Positions 62,617 through 64,000 of a DNA stretch of 64,000 nt are shown in pieces (the stretch's first letter is position 1; every line of letters begins with the position of its first letter). This stretch comes from Sphingobium sp. OAS761 (lineage in GTDB: Bacteria > Pseudomonadota > Alphaproteobacteria > Sphingomonadales > Sphingomonadaceae), in contig NZ_JALJVY010000001.1 of assembly GCF_024168485.1 (NCBI RefSeq), forward strand, positions 248,001 to 312,000. Reading direction: 5' to 3'. The position numbers were made by a program, and so were the translations under genes. Under the pieces are notes generated by a model. That model had not been told where the DNA came from. It ran no database searches and saw nothing but the letters and a program-made list of their open reading frames with translations.

Positions 62617-63840
62617 TCAGAGAAAGGTGCCGCCCTTCATCAGGCGGCGCACCCGGCCCTGCACCGGCACCTTGTCGAAGGGTGTGTTGCCCGCCGCCGC
62701 CGCCATCCTGCCGCTGTCGACGATCCAGGGCGCATCGGGATCGATAAAGATCAGGTCTGCGGCCGCGCCCGGCGCGAAGCGGCCCGCGTCCACGCCCAGG
62801 ATGCGCGCGGGATTGGCGCAGAGCAGGGTCATCAGGCGCCCCATCGTCACCCGGTCTTCGCGCACGAGGTTGAGCGACAGGGCAAGCAGCGTTTCCGCCC
62901 CGGCCATGCCGGGCGCGGCATCGGCGAAAGGCAGTCGCTTGTCCTCCGGTCCGCGCGGGTCGTGGCCGGACGTGATGACGTCGACGGTGCCGTCCGCGAC
63001 CGCCGCCAGGCTCGCCTGCCGGTCGCGTTCGCCGCGCAGCGGCGGGGACAGGCGGGCGAAGGTGCGGAAATCGGTCACTGCCTGATCGTTGAGGAACAGA
63101 TAGGCGGGGCTGATGCCGCAGGTTACGCGCAGCCCTTCCGCCTTCGCCGCGCGGATGAGGTCGAAACCCGCCCCGGTCGTCACCAGCCGGAAATGGATCG
63201 CCGCGCCGGTTTCCCGCGCCAGCATGATGTCGCGGGCGATCGCCATCGCTTCGGCACTGGCGGGGGCATGGGGCAGGCCGAGCCGGGTCGCCGTCTCGCC
63301 GCTGGTCGCCACCGCCTTCGCCGTCAGCCCGCCATCCTCGGCATGGGCGATGACGGTCAGGCCAAGGCCGCTGGCATAGGTGAGCACGCGCAGCATCACG
63401 CCCGAATCGGCGATCCAGTGGCGGCCGGTGCTCACGGCCCGCGCACCTGCGGCCTGCATCAAGCCCATTTCCGCCATTTCCGTGCCTTTCAGACCCCGCG
63501 TCGCGGCTGCGATGGGGTGGACCCAGAAGTCGGGCTTGCCCGCACGCGTCGCTTCCCGGATCAGCCCGGCCTCGTCCAGCGGCGCCCGCTGGTCGGGCAT
63601 CAGCGCGGCGCGCGTGATGCCGCCGAAATGAAAGGCGGGCTTGTCGGTGGCGAAAACGCCCAGATCGACCAGGCCCGGCGCGACGACCAGGCCCTGCGCA
63701 TCGATCCGGTCGGCATCGGCGGGAATGTCGATTGCGCCGGTGGCGACGACGCGGTCGCCGTCTATCAGGACAATGCCGGGAACGGGCGCGTCCCCGCACG
63801 GGTCGGCCAGCCGGCCGTTGACGATGGCGATCCTGCTCAT
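62617..63840 (-). CDS. pyrC: Dihydroorotase-like PyrC', probably non-catalytic
   Basis: A 407-residue amidohydrolase-fold protein. The metal-binding HxH expected after VAPGLVD is replaced by [14 protein letters not shown], so the usual zinc ligands are missing and it is probably inactive. Such PyrC' (PyrX) subunits form a scaffold with aspartate transcarbamoylase in pseudomonads and others. Its start overlaps the end of pyrB (ATGA), supporting a PyrB-PyrC' complex. An active dihydroorotase must be encoded elsewhere. ATG 63840 follows GGAGGG. Confidence 0.9.
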   Translation of the reverse strand: MSRIAIVNGRLADPCGDAPVPGIVLIDGDRVVATGAIDIPADADRIDAQGLVVAPGLVDLGVFATDKPAFHFGGITRAALMPDQRAPLDEAGLIREATRAGKPDFWVHPIAAATRGLKGTEMAEMGLMQAAGARAVSTGRHWIADSGVMLRVLTYASGLGLTVIAHAEDGGLTAKAVATSGETATRLGLPHAPASAEAMAIARDIMLARETGAAIHFRLVTTGAGFDLIRAAKAEGLRVTCGISPAYLFLNDQAVTDFRTFARLSPPLRGERDRQASLAAVADGTVDVITSGHDPRGPEDKRLPFADAAPGMAGAETLLALSLNLVREDRVTMGRLMTLLCANPARILGVDAGRFAPGAAADLIFIDPDAPWIVDSGRMAAAAGNTPFDKVPVQGRVRRLMKGGTFL

Positions 63841-64000
63841 GCCCATCCCTCCACGCCGCGGGCGCCGCGCGTCAGCACGTCCAGGCATGCCATGCGCACC
63901 GCTACGCCCATCGCCACCTGTTGGGTGATGGCGGACCGGTCGGGATGATCGGCGACGGTGCTTGTGATTTCCACCCCCCGGTTCATCGGGCCGGGATGCA
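63837..64000 (-). CDS. pyrB: Aspartate carbamoyltransferase, C-terminal fragment
   Basis: The last 53 codons of PyrB, running off the window edge. It begins [11 protein letters not shown], which is the conserved C-terminal motif of aspartate transcarbamoylase catalytic chains, and ends [10 protein letters not shown]. PyrB carbamoylates aspartate in pyrimidine synthesis. The stop codon overlaps the pyrC' start by four bases, so the two are translated together. Confidence 0.93.
   Translation of the reverse strand, partial: HPGPMNRGVEITSTVADHPDRSAITQQVAMGVAVRMACLDVLTRGARGVEGWA

Overview
The window is high-GC, gene-dense chromosomal DNA from an alphaproteobacterium, most likely a member of the Sphingomonadaceae (Sphingobium/Sphingomonas-like). 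The main evidence is a bacterial serine palmitoyltransferase next to a dedicated acyl carrier protein, as in sphingolipid-making sphingomonads, together with a complex I NDUFS4-like subunit, a large TonB-dependent receptor in a catabolic cluster, and the usual alphaproteobacterial dcw and rpl gene orders. No insertion sequence, prophage or CRISPR array was seen. The first gene (murD) and the last (pyrB) are cut by the window edges.

Layout: (1) 1-10074 is the division and cell wall (dcw) cluster murD-ftsW-murG-murC-murB-ddl-ftsQ-ftsA-ftsZ, with nearly every junction overlapping, closed by a 21-bp perfect hairpin. (2) 10202-13262 holds a secreted TPR/SPOR protein and a dGTPase-like HD hydrolase. 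(3) 13331-18108 is the glycine cleavage system gcvT-gcvH-gcvPA-gcvPB behind a tandem glycine riboswitch. (4) 18184-26909 is an accessory catabolic/uptake cluster: a divergent LysR regulator, a VOC protein, an NtaA/DszA-type flavin monooxygenase, a TonB receptor, an MFS transporter and a GMC oxidoreductase. Its substrate cannot be read from sequence. (5) 27079-32111 holds an unassigned nucleotidyltransferase-like gene, a hybrid histidine kinase, spt, acp and the complex I accessory subunit. (6) 32167-40181 is mostly minus-strand housekeeping: hrpB, a TauE/SafE permease, polyprenyl diphosphate synthase, chorismate mutase (plus strand), a JmjC-like cupin, cvpA and radA.

(7) 40355-45043 is a plus-strand run of hydrolases: two endonuclease/exonuclease/phosphatase-fold proteins, a 777-residue patatin-like protein and a lipoprotein. 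(8) 45056-49113 holds phhB, a small zincin, ccmA-ccmB, an NAD-dependent epimerase and proB. (9) 49150-52963 holds obgE, a TetR regulator, two GNAT acetyltransferases, rpmA and rplU. (10) 53148-57111 holds two small membrane proteins, a CPA2 cation/proton antiporter and an FeS-type photolyase. (11) 57183-61497 holds a DEAD-box helicase and the block tRNA-Trp, secE, nusG, rplK, rplA. (12) 61551-64000 holds a BrkB-family membrane protein, a catalytically degenerate dihydroorotase (PyrC') and the end of pyrB.

Most of the window is conserved core genome. The best candidates for new biology are the catabolic cluster with its palindromic regulator site, the structured acp-spt intergenic region, the unassigned gene at 27079, the patatin/lipoprotein pair, and the 41-residue membrane peptide at 53601. 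All functional calls come from reading the sequence and from family knowledge; no database search was run.
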